A program made the position numbers and the translations under genes. Shown piece after piece: positions 10,349 through 19,052 of a DNA stretch of 64,000 nucleotides. Below the pieces are notes generated by a model. That model had not been told where the DNA came from. It did no database searches and saw only the letters and a list, made by a program, of their open reading frames with translations. Location of the stretch: assembly GCA_905235815.1 (NCBI GenBank), contig CAJOMT010000003.1, positions 1 to 64,000 of the forward strand. The letters are read 5' to 3'. The DNA comes from an uncultured Clostridia bacterium (GTDB lineage Bacteria; Bacillota; Clostridia; Christensenellales; Borkfalkiaceae). Numbering within the stretch: the first letter of the stretch is position 1; each line of letters starts with the position of its first letter.

Positions 10349-10969
10349 ATGAACGTTATTTTGTTAGGCGCACCGGGAGCCGGAAAGGGTACTCAAGCGG
10401 TAAAACTTGCCGAAAAATATAAGATACCGCATATTTCGACGGGCGATATATTCAGAGCGAATATAAAAGGTCAAACGCCGATAGGAATTGTGGCTAAGTC
10501 TTATATAGATAAAGGGCAACTCGTTCCCGACGAGGTAACCGTTCAGATAGTGAAAGACAGATTAGAAGATGACGACTGCAAAGTCGGGTATCTCCTCGAC
10601 GGATTTCCGAGAACGGTAGCGCAAGCCGAGGCGCTGGAAAAAGTTTCAAAGGTAGATGCGGTGGTAAACATCGACGTCCCGCTTGAAAAACTTTTAAGGC
10701 GTATAACCGGCAGGAGAGTATGTTCGAAATGCGGTATATCTTATCATATTGACTTTATAGGCGACGTGAAGAAATGTTCCGAATGTGACGGAGAACTTAT
10801 ACAAAGGGCGGACGACAACGAGGATACCGTTAAGCAAAGACTTGACGTATACGTTAAGCAGACCGCACCGCTGATAGAGTTTTATAAGTCGAGGGGCGTA
10901 CTCATAAACGTTGACGGAGATAAGAGCGTAGACGAGGTTTTTGAGTCGATATCGGAGAAGTTAGGTTAA
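10349..10969 (+). CDS. adk: Adenylate kinase, zinc-LID type
   Basis: Adenylate kinase interconverts ATP + AMP and 2 ADP. The P-loop is GAPGAGKGT at residues 7-15, the AMP site contains ISTGDIFR (29-36), and LLDGFPRT lies at 82-89. The LID domain holds four cysteines, C125, C128, C143 and C146, giving the structural zinc site common in Gram-positive enzymes. At 206 residues it is slightly shorter than most long-form enzymes. It starts one base after the secY stop and abuts map. Confidence 0.97.
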   Translation: MNVILLGAPGAGKGTQAVKLAEKYKIPHISTGDIFRANIKGQTPIGIVAKSYIDKGQLVPDEVTVQIVKDRLEDDDCKVGYLLDGFPRTVAQAEALEKVSKVDAVVNIDVPLEKLLRRITGRRVCSKCGISYHIDFIGDVKKCSECDGELIQRADDNEDTVKQRLDVYVKQTAPLIEFYKSRGVLINVDGDKSVDEVFESISEKLG

Positions 10970-11707
10970 ATGATATATATCAAGACCGATGAAGAAATAG
11001 AACTTATGCGCAAACCTTGCCGAATAGTCAAAGACGTGTTAGAACTCGTCGGAGACAAGATAAAGGCGGGCATGACGACGAAGGAACTCGATAAAATTGC
11101 TTATGATTACATTACGTCTTGCGGGGCGAAACCGTCCTTTTTGGGGCTTTACGGTTTTCCCGCAACGACGTGTATATCCATCGACGAGCAAGTCGTACAC
11201 GGCTTTCCGTCGGACAGGATAATAGAGGAAGATCAGATCGTAAGCGTAGACGTCGGGGCGTTTATAAACGGATTTCACGGCGACGGCGCAAGGAGTTTTT
11301 ACGTTGGAAAGATATCTCCCGAAAAAAAGCGTCTTATAGACGTTACGAGGGAATGTTTTTTCGAGGGTATAAAAGGGATATGCGTCGGTAGCGCTTTGGG
11401 AGATATCGGAGCGCAAGTGCAAGAGCACGCCGAGAAAAACGGTTTCGGCGTTGTCCGAGAAATGGTAGGACACGGCGTCGGAAGGAAGTTACATGAAGAC
11501 CCGTCCGTTCCGAATTACGGAAGGAGGGGTACGGGAGTTCGCTTAAAGCGGAATATGACTTTGGCGATAGAGCCTATGATAACGATGGGCAGTCACGAAG
11601 TCGAGATAGACGGTTGGAAATGCGTAACGAAAGACGGTTTACCGTCAGCGCATTATGAAAACACGGTGCTTATAGGCGACAATGGAGTAGAGATACTCAC
11701 GTTATAG
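10970..11707 (+). CDS. map: Methionine aminopeptidase type I
   Basis: This 245-residue enzyme removes N-terminal methionine from new proteins. The five dimetal ligands are all seen: D94, D105, H168, E201 and E230, and H78 in VVHGFP is the substrate-side histidine. The ATG follows the adk stop with no gap. It lacks the N-terminal extension that carries SecA-like zinc fingers in some clostridial paralogues, so it is the plain type Ia form. Confidence 0.97.
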   Translation: MIYIKTDEEIELMRKPCRIVKDVLELVGDKIKAGMTTKELDKIAYDYITSCGAKPSFLGLYGFPATTCISIDEQVVHGFPSDRIIEEDQIVSVDVGAFINGFHGDGARSFYVGKISPEKKRLIDVTRECFFEGIKGICVGSALGDIGAQVQEHAEKNGFGVVREMVGHGVGRKLHEDPSVPNYGRRGTGVRLKRNMTLAIEPMITMGSHEVEIDGWKCVTKDGLPSAHYENTVLIGDNGVEILTL

Positions 11708-11812
11708 GAAATAAGGCATATCGGCTGATGGGGTGTAAACTGTTTGTTGGTTTGCAAAAGGAAGAAGCTGAGGATATGTCGGATTTATAAAATAAAATCG
11801 GAGGGACGAACT

Positions 11813-12034
11813 GTGTCAAAGGACGACGTTATAGAGGCTGAGGGAGTGATAGAAGAGGCGTTACCGAATGCGACGTTTAAAGTTAAATTGTCGAACGGAT
11901 ACGTAATCACTGCTTACATTTCAGGAAAACTTCGTATGAATTATATAAAGATAATTCCGGGGGATTCCGTAAAGATAGAAATGAGCCCATACGACTTAAC
12001 AAAAGGTCGGATAGTCTGGCGTAGCAAGAACTGA
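11813..12034 (+). CDS. infA: Translation initiation factor IF-1, GTG start
   Basis: IF-1 is a 73-residue S1/OB-fold protein that occupies the 30S A site during initiation. I chose GTG at 11813 ([19 protein letters not shown]) because the family begins exactly there and GGAGGG sits 8 bases upstream at 11800-11804. The frame stays open upstream to a TTG at 11744 but that stretch has no family match. The KOW-domain gene often found between map and infA in Bacillota is absent; the 105-base gap shows no replacement. Confidence 0.96.
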   Translation: MSKDDVIEAEGVIEEALPNATFKVKLSNGYVITAYISGKLRMNYIKIIPGDSVKIEMSPYDLTKGRIVWRSKN

Positions 12035-12069
12035 AAATTTTAAAAAACAAAATCGGAGGATTGTAAAAA

Positions 12070-12186
12070 ATGAAAGTAAGACCATCAGTAAAACCTATGT
12101 GCGACAAGTGCAGAGTCATTAAGAGAGAAGGTAAGGTTATGGTTATTTGCTCAAAGAACAAGAACCATAAGCAAAGACAAGGTTAA
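12070..12186 (+). CDS. rpmJ: Ribosomal protein L36, zinc type
   Basis: A 38-codon frame encodes L36, the smallest 50S protein. [20 protein letters not shown] is the canonical start. C11, C14, C27 and H33 form the zinc ribbon, so this is the C+ type. GGAGG lies 11 bases before the ATG (12055-12059). Its location between infA and rpsM is the usual one. Confidence 0.97.
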   Translation: MKVRPSVKPMCDKCRVIKREGKVMVICSKNKNHKQRQG

Positions 12187-12196
12187 TTACTTTTGA

Positions 12197-12223
12197 ATCT
12201 AAAAATCTAAAAATCTAAATCTA
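12197..12223 (+). repeat. Short tandem repeat in the rpmJ-rpsM gap
   Basis: The spacer between rpmJ and rpsM contains ATCTAAAA twice with period 8, then ATCTAA and ATCTA. It lies just before the rpsM Shine-Dalgarno. It is probably a slippage product; no protein or structure is implied. Confidence 0.7.
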
Positions 12224-12250
12224 TAAAAAATTTCGGAGGATAATAGAAAA

Positions 12251-12628
12251 ATGGCTCGTATTGCCGGTGTAGATTTACCAAGAGAAAAACGTGTGGAAAT
12301 CGGAATAACCTATATATATGGAATAGGACTTCCGACCGCAAAGAAAATTTTAAAAGAAACAGGCGTTAATCCCGACACGAGAGTGAAGGATTTAACCGAA
12401 GAAGACGTGGCGAAACTCAGAGAGTATATAGATCACAACCTCAAAGTTGAGGGTGAACTCAAGAGTGAAGTCAGCATGAACATCAAGAGATTGATGGAAA
12501 TCGGCTGCTATCGCGGCGTAAGGCACAGAAAAGGACTGCCCGTAAGAGGACAGAGCACTAAGCAGAATGCGAGGACCAGAAAAGGACCTCGTCGTACGGT
12601 CGCTAAGAAAAAGACCGCAGGCAAATAA
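12251..12628 (+). CDS. rpsM: Ribosomal protein S13
   Basis: S13 (125 residues) bridges the 30S head to L5. It begins [26 protein letters not shown], with the helix-two-turn-helix region in the first 60 residues, and ends with the conserved [19 protein letters not shown] followed by a basic tail. CGGAGG precedes the start (12235-12240). It opens the alpha-operon part of the cluster. Confidence 0.98.
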   Translation: MARIAGVDLPREKRVEIGITYIYGIGLPTAKKILKETGVNPDTRVKDLTEEDVAKLREYIDHNLKVEGELKSEVSMNIKRLMEIGCYRGVRHRKGLPVRGQSTKQNARTRKGPRRTVAKKKTAGK

Positions 12629-12647
12629 GATAAGGAGGATTTAAAAG

Positions 12648-13037
12648 ATGGCTGTTAAGAAAGTAGTTAAAAAGCGTAGAGAATTAAAAAACGTTGACAA
12701 AGGACAAGTTCATATAAAATCCTCGTTTAACAACACGATAGTAACCATAACCGATATGAACGGCAATGCGATCACGCAGTGCAGTGCGGGTGCGCTCGGA
12801 TACAAAGGTTCGAGAAAGAGCACGCCGTTTGCCGCGCAACAAGCGTCGGAGACGGCAGCGAAAGCCGCTATGGAGCACGGACTTCGCAGTGTTGAAGTGT
12901 ACGTAAAAGGTCCCGGACAAGGGAGAGAATCGGCAATAAGGGCATTAGGAGGGTGCGGACTCGAAGTTACGTTGATTTCGGACGTTTCGCCTATTCCTCA
13001 TAACGGATGTCGTCCGCCCAAACGCCGTAGAGTATAA
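12648..13037 (+). CDS. rpsK: Ribosomal protein S11
   Basis: S11 (129 residues) lies on the 30S platform by the E site. The core motif [19 protein letters not shown] starts at about residue 23, and the C-terminus [15 protein letters not shown] is nearly invariant. GGAGG precedes the ATG. Length is normal. Confidence 0.98.
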   Translation: MAVKKVVKKRRELKNVDKGQVHIKSSFNNTIVTITDMNGNAITQCSAGALGYKGSRKSTPFAAQQASETAAKAAMEHGLRSVEVYVKGPGQGRESAIRALGGCGLEVTLISDVSPIPHNGCRPPKRRRV

Positions 13038-13051
13038 GGAGGTAACGGATA

Positions 13052-13678
13052 ATGGCTAAATATACAGATGCGAAATGTCGTTTATGCAGACGTGAAGGCG
13101 GGAAACTTTTCTTAAAGGGCGATAAATGCTATAAGACTTCCTGTCCGTTTGAAAGAAGGCCCGTAGCCCCCGGACAACACGGTGCCGACAGAAAGAAGGT
13201 ATCCGAATACGGATTACAGCTTCGTGAAAAACAAAAGACAAAGAGAATATACGGTGTACTTGAAAGCCAATTCAGAGAGTATTATGAAAAGGCTGATAGA
13301 ATGAAGGGTATAACCGGTGAAAATATGCTTTCGCTTTTAGAGAGAAGGCTTGACAACGTCGTTTACAGAATGGGTATAGCGAACTCGCGTTCGCAAGCGC
13401 GTCAACTTGTAACGCACTCGCATTTTACGGTAAACGGCAGGTCGGTAAACATAGCCTCCTATCAAGTAAAAGTCGGAGACGTAGTAGCGGTAAAAGAGAC
13501 TAAAAAATCAACTCCTTATTTTGAGGCATTGAAAAATACCGCAAAGAGCAATAAAATGCCTAAATGGGTAGATTTCGATACCGAAAATCTCGTAGGAAAA
13601 ATTCTTGCACTTCCGACAAGAGAGGATATAGATTCGCAGATAACCGAACAGATGATCGTCGAATTGTATTCTAAGTAA
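13052..13678 (+). CDS. rpsD: Ribosomal protein S4, zinc-cysteine type
   Basis: S4 (208 residues) nucleates 30S assembly and joins the mRNA entry site. The N-terminal domain keeps the zinc cysteines C9, C12, C26 and C31 (C+ S4). An S4 RNA-binding domain is at about residues 95-155 ([20 protein letters not shown]). Its place inside the alpha operon between rpsK and rpoA is a clostridial trait; in Bacillus subtilis rpsD is elsewhere. S4 may repress this operon as in E. coli, but I see no test of this in sequence. Confidence 0.98.
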   Translation: MAKYTDAKCRLCRREGGKLFLKGDKCYKTSCPFERRPVAPGQHGADRKKVSEYGLQLREKQKTKRIYGVLESQFREYYEKADRMKGITGENMLSLLERRLDNVVYRMGIANSRSQARQLVTHSHFTVNGRSVNIASYQVKVGDVVAVKETKKSTPYFEALKNTAKSNKMPKWVDFDTENLVGKILALPTREDIDSQITEQMIVELYSK

Positions 13679-13715
13679 TATATACCAAAATAAATAGAGG
13701 GAGGTATATTTTTCT

Positions 13716-14666
13716 ATGATGGAAATAGAAACGCCTAAAATCGAAGTAGAAGAGAGCGAAGACAGATGCTATGCCAAAATAGTAGCCGAGCCATTGGAAA
13801 AGGGATTCGGCTTAACGCTTGGCAATGCACTCAGGAGGACGTTGCTTTCATCGCTTCCGGGCGCTGCTGCGCAAGGTATAAAATTCGCAAGCGGTGTCAA
13901 ACACGAATTTTCTACGGTTCCGGGAGTCAAAGAGGACGTAACGGAAATAATATTAAATATCAAGGGCATAGCGTTCAGAACGCTTGTTACCGATGAGAGC
14001 TTCAAAAAAGTATTGACGCTTTATAAAGAAGGTCCGGCGGTAGTTACTGCGGGAGATATAACCGAAGATTCCGAAATCGAAGTATTGAATAAAGACGCCT
14101 ATATATGTTCGATAGACGAAGGCGGCGTACTCAATATGGAGATCACGGTCGGCAGAGGCAGGGGCTATAAAGGCGCCGAGCACAACAAGACCGATGAGAT
14201 TGACTATATAGCGATAGATTCTATCTATACGCCCGTAAAGAAAGTCTGTTATAACGTAGAGAGCACGAGAGTAGGTCAGAACACTGATTTTGACAAACTC
14301 ACGTTGGAAGTATGGACTAACGGAGCGTTTTCGGGTAAAGAGATAGTAAGTTTAGCGGCGAAGATACTCGGCGAGCATATAGCGATATTTGCGGAACTGA
14401 GCGACGTTATGAACGGAGCGAGCATACTTGTTCAAGCCAAGCCGGATATGGGCAAGCAGATAAGAGAGATGAGCATAGAGGATATGGAATTATCCGTACG
14501 TTCATACAACTGCTTAAAGAGGGCGAATATTCACACGTTAGGCGATTTAACGAAGAAGACGGAAGAAGATATGCTTAAAGTCAGGAATTTAGGTAAGAAG
14601 TCACTTGACGAAGTTATTTACAAATTAGGCACTTACGGTTTAGCATTAAAAGAAAAGGAGGACTAA
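13716..14666 (+). CDS. rpoA: RNA polymerase alpha subunit
   Basis: The 316-residue alpha subunit dimerises to begin RNA polymerase assembly. The N-terminal domain contains EPLEKGFGLTLGNALRRTLLSSLPG at about residues 22-46. The C-terminal domain at about 245-310 holds the helix-hairpin-helix (SVRSYNCLKRANIHTLGDL ... VRNLGKKSLDEV) that binds UP-element DNA and activators. GGGAGGT at 13699-13705 serves ATG 13716; the ATG one codon later is equally in phase. It lies 4 bases before rplQ. Confidence 0.98.
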   Translation: MMEIETPKIEVEESEDRCYAKIVAEPLEKGFGLTLGNALRRTLLSSLPGAAAQGIKFASGVKHEFSTVPGVKEDVTEIILNIKGIAFRTLVTDESFKKVLTLYKEGPAVVTAGDITEDSEIEVLNKDAYICSIDEGGVLNMEITVGRGRGYKGAEHNKTDEIDYIAIDSIYTPVKKVCYNVESTRVGQNTDFDKLTLEVWTNGAFSGKEIVSLAAKILGEHIAIFAELSDVMNGASILVQAKPDMGKQIREMSIEDMELSVRSYNCLKRANIHTLGDLTKKTEEDMLKVRNLGKKSLDEVIYKLGTYGLALKEKED

Positions 14667-14670
14667 AGAA

Positions 14671-15180
14671 ATGCCAAGAAAATTAGGTATGACCGCAACG
14701 CAGAGAAAGGCGGTACTTAGAAATCAGGCATCTAATCTTTTATGGTATGGTAGGTTGGAAACCACTTTAATGAGAGCGAAAGAACTTCGTCCTTACGTCG
14801 AAAAGATTATAACGCTTGCAATTAACACGTATGATGACGTGGTAGAGACAACGATAACCACTAAAGATAAAAAAGGTAAAGAGGTAAAGACTAAAGTATA
14901 TAAAGACGGAGTCAAAAAACTCAATGCCAGAAGGAAGATATTCAAGCTCGTTTACGATTTGCAAGAGCAAAGAGGCGAGGGCGAGAGTATGGCAGATTTC
15001 AAGAAGCGTACTGAAGGAGTAAAGCACCCGCTTATCGAGAAGATATTCGACGAGATAGCGCCAAAATATGCGCAACGTGCTGAAGAATTAAAGCAGAGAG
15101 GCGGATATACGCGTATATATAAACTCGGCGAAAGGAGAGGCGACGCAGCCGAAACCGCTATAATAGAGTTAGTAGATTGA
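14671..15180 (+). CDS. rplQ: Ribosomal protein L17 with internal insertion
   Basis: L17 lies near the tunnel exit. The N-terminal RKLGMTATQRKAVLRNQASNLL and ETTLMRAKELRPYVEKIITLA, and the C-terminal IFDEIAPKYAQR ... GGYTRIYKLGERRGDAAETAIIELVD are the L17 core. At 169 residues it is about 50 longer than usual. The added sequence, about residues 55-110, is lysine-rich and contains KDKKGKEVKTKVYKDG. Such insertions occur in some Clostridia. It is the last gene of the cluster and is followed by a strong terminator. Confidence 0.96.
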   Translation: MPRKLGMTATQRKAVLRNQASNLLWYGRLETTLMRAKELRPYVEKIITLAINTYDDVVETTITTKDKKGKEVKTKVYKDGVKKLNARRKIFKLVYDLQEQRGEGESMADFKKRTEGVKHPLIEKIFDEIAPKYAQRAEELKQRGGYTRIYKLGERRGDAAETAIIELVD

Positions 15181-15186
15181 TTATGT

Positions 15187-15223
15187 CAAGGCATAGCAAA
15201 AATATTGCTATGCCTTGATTTTT
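15187..15223 (+). terminator. Rho-independent terminator of the ribosomal supercluster
   Basis: A perfect 13-bp stem (CAAGGCATAGCAA at 15187-15199 with TTGCTATGCCTTG at 15205-15217) with a five-base loop is followed by ATTTTT. It sits 7 bases after the rplQ stop. Confidence 0.92.
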
Positions 15224-15448
15224 GCCAATAAAATGTGCCGATATGAGTCTAAATAACGAAACTATAGGGGCACTTTTACTTTGGGTTAATGTTTTCATTG
15301 CCGGCTTCTCGTTTGAATTTAAACGTCGGAAAATCGACCTATCGGTCGGTTTATCGCATATTTGACAGGCTGAATTTTGCCAAAATGACAAATAAAGTAA
15401 AATTTTGAGTATAAATTTAAAAAAATAATAAAAATTTTTATTATTTAG
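15224..15448. other. Intergenic region with inverted repeats, no supported gene
   Basis: About 225 bases between the rplQ terminator and the next promoter hold no convincing gene. I see CGTTTGAATTTAAACG (15310-15325), almost palindromic and flanked by CCG/CGG, then CGACC...GGTCG (15335-15348). A minus-strand frame is open across the whole region but runs through both the rplQ end and the next promoter, so I do not call it. The segment is less AT-rich than the spacer following it, which is why it may be a small RNA or a dispersed repeat. Confidence 0.4.
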
Positions 15449-15477
15449 TTGAAAAAATTTTAATATTATGTTATCAT
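15449..15477 (+). promoter_or_regulatory. Sigma-A promoter for the surface-protein gene at 15537
   Basis: TTGAAA (15449-15454), 17-base spacer, TATCAT (15472-15477): five of six matches in each hexamer. Transcription would start near 15484, about 50 bases before the gene. Confidence 0.6.
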
Positions 15478-15481
15478 AGGT

Positions 15482-15502
15482 TGTGTATATATAATATACA
15501 CA
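15482..15502. promoter_or_regulatory. Operator-like palindrome at the predicted transcription start
   Basis: TGTGTATAT (15482-15490) and ATATACACA (15494-15502) form perfect 9-base arms around a 3-base centre. It overlaps the predicted start site of the 15449 promoter, a place where a dimeric repressor would block initiation. No regulator gene is next to it. Confidence 0.5.
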
Positions 15503-15536
15503 GAACCTTAACTTTATTGAGATGGGAGTTGGGAAT

Positions 15537-18419
15537 ATGGCAAAGAGCGTAAACAAGAGAATTCTTGTTATATTTATCGCTATTTTCACCGCGGTTTTTG
15601 CTTTGTCTTTCGTTCGGTTTTCCTATGTTAAAGCCGACGAGGAGATCGAAGAGCCAAAGAGCGCAGAGGAGAGAATAGAAGATTTATGTGCTGCCGTAGA
15701 AGAATTATACGAATATTTGAGAGACAATGACGTTGAAATCGATGAGGGCTCGTTTGAACTCAAATATTCTTGCAATCAAATTTCTGAGGCAAACAATGAA
15801 GGTAAAGACGTTGAAGATTATCTCAGCGGCGACATCGGTTTAAGCGGCATAAAGGGTATTGCGGAATTAGCGGTCGAATTTTACGATGAGTATATTGGCG
15901 GTTATAATTCGTATTGCGAATACAAACTCAGCGATGCCAAGTCTTATATCGAGGGTTTTGCCATAAACCTTTACAGGAAATCGAATTACGATAGCGCCGA
16001 GGCTCAGACTTATTACGATGAGTTTAACGCTCCTGCCTCGGACACGGATAAATATGCGTCATATAAAGACGATCTTCAGAAAGTTTACGATAGGTACTTG
16101 CAAGATGAACATAGCGACTACGTAAATTACGTCAGAAGGAAATTACCTGACGTTGACAGAAAGTTGAATGATGCGAAATCTGCTCTTGACGACTGTAAGG
16201 ACGATGCGGAAGCAAATAGGATAGTCAGCAACTTCAATGCGGAATTCAACAACGTTTATTCGTATTTGCAGTATTTGAAGTATGAAGTCGTAGATACGGC
16301 ATACAATAACTTCAAGAACGCATATACAAGTCAATACACGAGTATTCAGAGAGAATTGAATTATGCGTTCGAAGCGATGGAAGCTTGCGAGAACGCAATA
16401 GATTATTACTGTGCGGTATTAGTCCAAAACCCGGATAACGGCGAAGCGAAAAATATGGCGTCAGCCGTGCTCGGAACTTATAAAGACCACTTGTGTCTCG
16501 AGGCGATAAAAGTCGTAGTGGAAAAGCGGGCGCCCGATTACGGTCCGAGCGCATTGGAAAAAATCAATGCTAACAGAAAAATTGCGGAGGAAATTATCAG
16601 GAGTATTACTTCTGAAGGTAAGATTGCATCTCCGTATACATACTGGAAATCGTCCGATACCTACCTCGTAAATAAAGCTAATGATTACATTTCTGTTGAA
16701 AGAGGCAGTGACGTTGTGCAGGCGTTTGACGACAGTTACGAAGATTATGGCGCACTCAAAATCAACGGTAAAACTTCATCTGTACCGGCGGCGAGGAGTT
16801 CAACGATAGTCGGCAATTGCGATGGGTTTAAGATAACTATTACGAGTTACGAGGCGGACGGAATTACCGAGGCAAAGGAATTTGACCTTTCGACGACGAG
16901 GATAGAGGTCAGACAAGGAACAACGCCGTCAGTCAAGAGAAATATAAACACTATCTTAAACGGCAACAATTTGATCGATAAAATTTCGCGTTCTGTTCCG
17001 AACAGAGATGCGATAGCAGATGAATTAAAGGGCAAACATCTTCACTATTATTTTACGATAAAGATATATGAGTCGAACGTCGAAAGAAACGACTTTAACG
17101 GAAATTACCGCGTCAAAATTGAGATTTTGGGCGATAATACGGCGGCTCAATATAAAGATAATCTCAATGTGATAAATTATTATCACACTCAGATAATCGG
17201 CGCAGTAGCCAAAGACAAAATAACGATGGATGGTAGTGTTATTATGTTCTATACTGATAGTTTTTCGCAATTTGCCTTGCTAAGCAATATAGCTTGGACA
17301 GATATCGCTTTATGGGCACTAATCGGAATCATTGCACTGATAGCGATTCTTTGGTTGATAGTTCTTATCGTTTACTTGGTAAAGAACAGAAAATTCAAGA
17401 TAGTATTCAATGCTAACGGCGGCGAACCGACAAAGTGTTTGAAAGTGAAGCATAAAGAGAAATTCTCGTATCCTGCGAACCCCGTAAGAGACGGTTACGT
17501 GTTTATGGGTTGGTATACGAGTGCCGAACTCGAAACTCGTTTTGCCTCCACCGAAATGCTTAACAAAGAGAATATAACGGTTTGGGCAAAATGGATAACA
17601 TTAGAGGAGTACGAGGCTCTGAAAGCGGCCGAGCAAGCGAATGAAGACGATGAAGAAGTCGTAAGCGAGGAGCTTGTTGCGGCTACAGTCGCAGCGGTTG
17701 AAGACAGCGCATTTGATTTGGCGACCATATTTGCCAAAGTCAAGGCGGAAGCGGCGAGTTACGTCAAAGCGGACGATTTGCCTTACGGTTTGGATATCGA
17801 TAAGACGATATGCAAGATAAGACTTACGTCTGACGCTGTCAAACTCGAAGTCGATATGTGCGGAAAGGCATTAGGAGCCAAAGGTTATACAGTCGAAAAG
17901 GGCGAGACCTTAACTTCCGAATTTGCGGTAAGAAGTGAAGACGAATTGTCAGACGCATTTGAACTTATCGAAGAAGTTATGGCGGAAAACGGATATATCA
18001 AGGGCGAGGCGAAAGAGCCTGACGATAATACCGACGAATTCGAGTTCAAAGTACATAACGACAGACTTGCCGAAACGGCTGACGAACTATTAAAAGTATT
18101 GAGAGTAAAAGTCGGTTCTTATGCGCTTTGCGAGGGCGAGTTTAAAGAGGATAAGTCACTTGCAAAGATGTTTATAGCGCAAGGCAAACTCAGCATATAT
18201 CTTAACTATATAGCGGACGGCTTGTTTGAGTGCGATGAAGCGTTGAAAGCGGAAGGATATAAATCGTTTACTATCGTACATAACGCAGAAGAAGCAAAAG
18301 CGGTTTTGGCGCATATAAAAGCGATGATGGCGGAAAACGGACTTAACGTTTCTTTGACGGTTAAGAATATTTCCGAAGAAGAATCGGATAAAGGGTTTAA
18401 TTTTACGCTTAAAAAATAA
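15537..18419 (+). CDS. Large membrane-anchored protein with coiled-coil ectodomain and InlB-type repeat after the membrane segment
   Basis: This 960-residue protein is not assigned to a named family. A signal sequence occupies residues 1-33 (cleavage plausible after YVKA). Residues 35-580 are charged and mostly helical, probably coiled-coil. One membrane span lies at about 588-615, followed by the positive stretch KNRKFK. Residues 620-685 form an InlB/Listeria-Bacteroides type repeat (FNANGG ... GYVFMGWYTS ... WAKW). An acidic linker and a duplicated ~100-residue domain (about 715-830 and 845-955) end the protein. ATG 15537 was preferred over ATG 15522 because GGGAG (15524-15528) is 8 bases upstream. 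By the positive-inside rule the repeat would be cytoplasmic, which is unusual. The gene has its own promoter and terminator. Confidence 0.8.
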   Translation: MAKSVNKRILVIFIAIFTAVFALSFVRFSYVKADEEIEEPKSAEERIEDLCAAVEELYEYLRDNDVEIDEGSFELKYSCNQISEANNEGKDVEDYLSGDIGLSGIKGIAELAVEFYDEYIGGYNSYCEYKLSDAKSYIEGFAINLYRKSNYDSAEAQTYYDEFNAPASDTDKYASYKDDLQKVYDRYLQDEHSDYVNYVRRKLPDVDRKLNDAKSALDDCKDDAEANRIVSNFNAEFNNVYSYLQYLKYEVVDTAYNNFKNAYTSQYTSIQRELNYAFEAMEACENAIDYYCAVLVQNPDNGEAKNMASAVLGTYKDHLCLEAIKVVVEKRAPDYGPSALEKINANRKIAEEIIRSITSEGKIASPYTYWKSSDTYLVNKANDYISVERGSDVVQAFDDSYEDYGALKINGKTSSVPAARSSTIVGNCDGFKITITSYEADGITEAKEFDLSTTRIEVRQGTTPSVKRNINTILNGNNLIDKISRSVPNRDAIADELKGKHLHYYFTIKIYESNVERNDFNGNYRVKIEILGDNTAAQYKDNLNVINYYHTQIIGAVAKDKITMDGSVIMFYTDSFSQFALLSNIAWTDIALWALIGIIALIAILWLIVLIVYLVKNRKFKIVFNANGGEPTKCLKVKHKEKFSYPANPVRDGYVFMGWYTSAELETRFASTEMLNKENITVWAKWITLEEYEALKAAEQANEDDEEVVSEELVAATVAAVEDSAFDLATIFAKVKAEAASYVKADDLPYGLDIDKTICKIRLTSDAVKLEVDMCGKALGAKGYTVEKGETLTSEFAVRSEDELSDAFELIEEVMAENGYIKGEAKEPDDNTDEFEFKVHNDRLAETADELLKVLRVKVGSYALCEGEFKEDKSLAKMFIAQGKLSIYLNYIADGLFECDEALKAEGYKSFTIVHNAEEAKAVLAHIKAMMAENGLNVSLTVKNISEEESDKGFNFTLKK

Positions 18420-18435
18420 TTGTTAGTATCAGCGG

Positions 18436-18502
18436 AGAACCCGTATTAACCAAGGCAATAATACCTCTTTAACGGGTTACTTGGTTAGCGGGTTCTTCTT
18501 TT
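18436..18502 (+). terminator. Nested-stem terminator after the large surface protein
   Basis: AGAACCCG (18436-18443) pairs with CGGGTTCT (18489-18496), and just inside it TAACCAAG (18447-18454) pairs with CTTGGTTA (18480-18487). The outer stem is followed by TCTTTT. The 25-base apical loop is longer than in ordinary terminators. Confidence 0.75.
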
Positions 18503-18533
18503 GGAAATAATATAAAAAGCAGAGGTAAGAGTA

Positions 18534-19007
18534 ATGAGTGAAAAGGTTATTTTAACCGAAGAAGGCTATCAAGAATTATTAAAAAGGCTTGACGATTTGA
18601 AATTTAAAAAGCGTCCGGAGATAACCGAGCGCATCAAAATTGCGAGGGATTTCGGCGACTTATCAGAAAATGCCGAGTACGACGCGGCGAAGAACGAGCA
18701 GGCTCGAATAGAGGGCGAAATCGTAGAACTTGAGGCGAAACTCAAGGTTGCGGAAATTATCAAGCATAGCGAAGATAAAGACATAATATCCGTAGGTATG
18801 AAGGTCAAAATTCTCGACCTTGAATTAGGCGAAGAAGAAGTGTATGAGATAGTCGGAACTACCGAGGCAAACATTGCCGAAGGCAGAATATCCAACGAGT
18901 GTCCTTTGGGTAAGGCGCTTGTAGGCGGTAAAGTGGGAACGTCCGTTACCGTTCAGACTCCGTCGAAAGAAGACGAATATCAAATCAAGATTCTCGAAAT
19001 TCTTTAA
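18534..19007 (+). CDS. greA: Transcription elongation factor GreA
   Basis: GreA (157 residues) rescues backtracked RNA polymerase by inducing transcript cleavage. The N-terminal coiled coil carries the acidic tip D42 and E45 within RDFGDLSENAEY, the catalytic pair that positions Mg2+. The C-terminal FKBP-like domain ends with LVGGKVGTSVTVQTP. In many Clostridia greA precedes lysS, but here an unrelated gene follows. It is bounded by terminators on both sides, so it is probably transcribed alone. Confidence 0.97.
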   Translation: MSEKVILTEEGYQELLKRLDDLKFKKRPEITERIKIARDFGDLSENAEYDAAKNEQARIEGEIVELEAKLKVAEIIKHSEDKDIISVGMKVKILDLELGEEEVYEIVGTTEANIAEGRISNECPLGKALVGGKVGTSVTVQTPSKEDEYQIKILEIL

Positions 19008-19009
19008 CT

Positions 19010-19034
19010 AAAAAAGGGCAAAAGCCCTTTTTTT
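19010..19034 (+). terminator. Terminator after greA
   Basis: AAAAAAGGGC pairs with GCCCTTTTTT around a four-A loop, with a run of seven T. It begins two bases after the greA stop. Confidence 0.93.
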
Positions 19035-19052
19035 AGCAAAAACAAATAGGTT

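Noticed and set aside
11744..11812. Upstream TTG start extending infA by 23 codons
   Set aside because: IF-1 family homology begins at GTG 11813, which has its own GGAGGG.
15158..15589. Minus-strand open frame of about 143 codons over the rplQ end and the following spacer
   Set aside because: It overlaps the rplQ 3' end, the terminator, the 15449 promoter and the start of the next gene, and has no ribosome-binding site I can see. The spacer part is reported only as an unexplained region.
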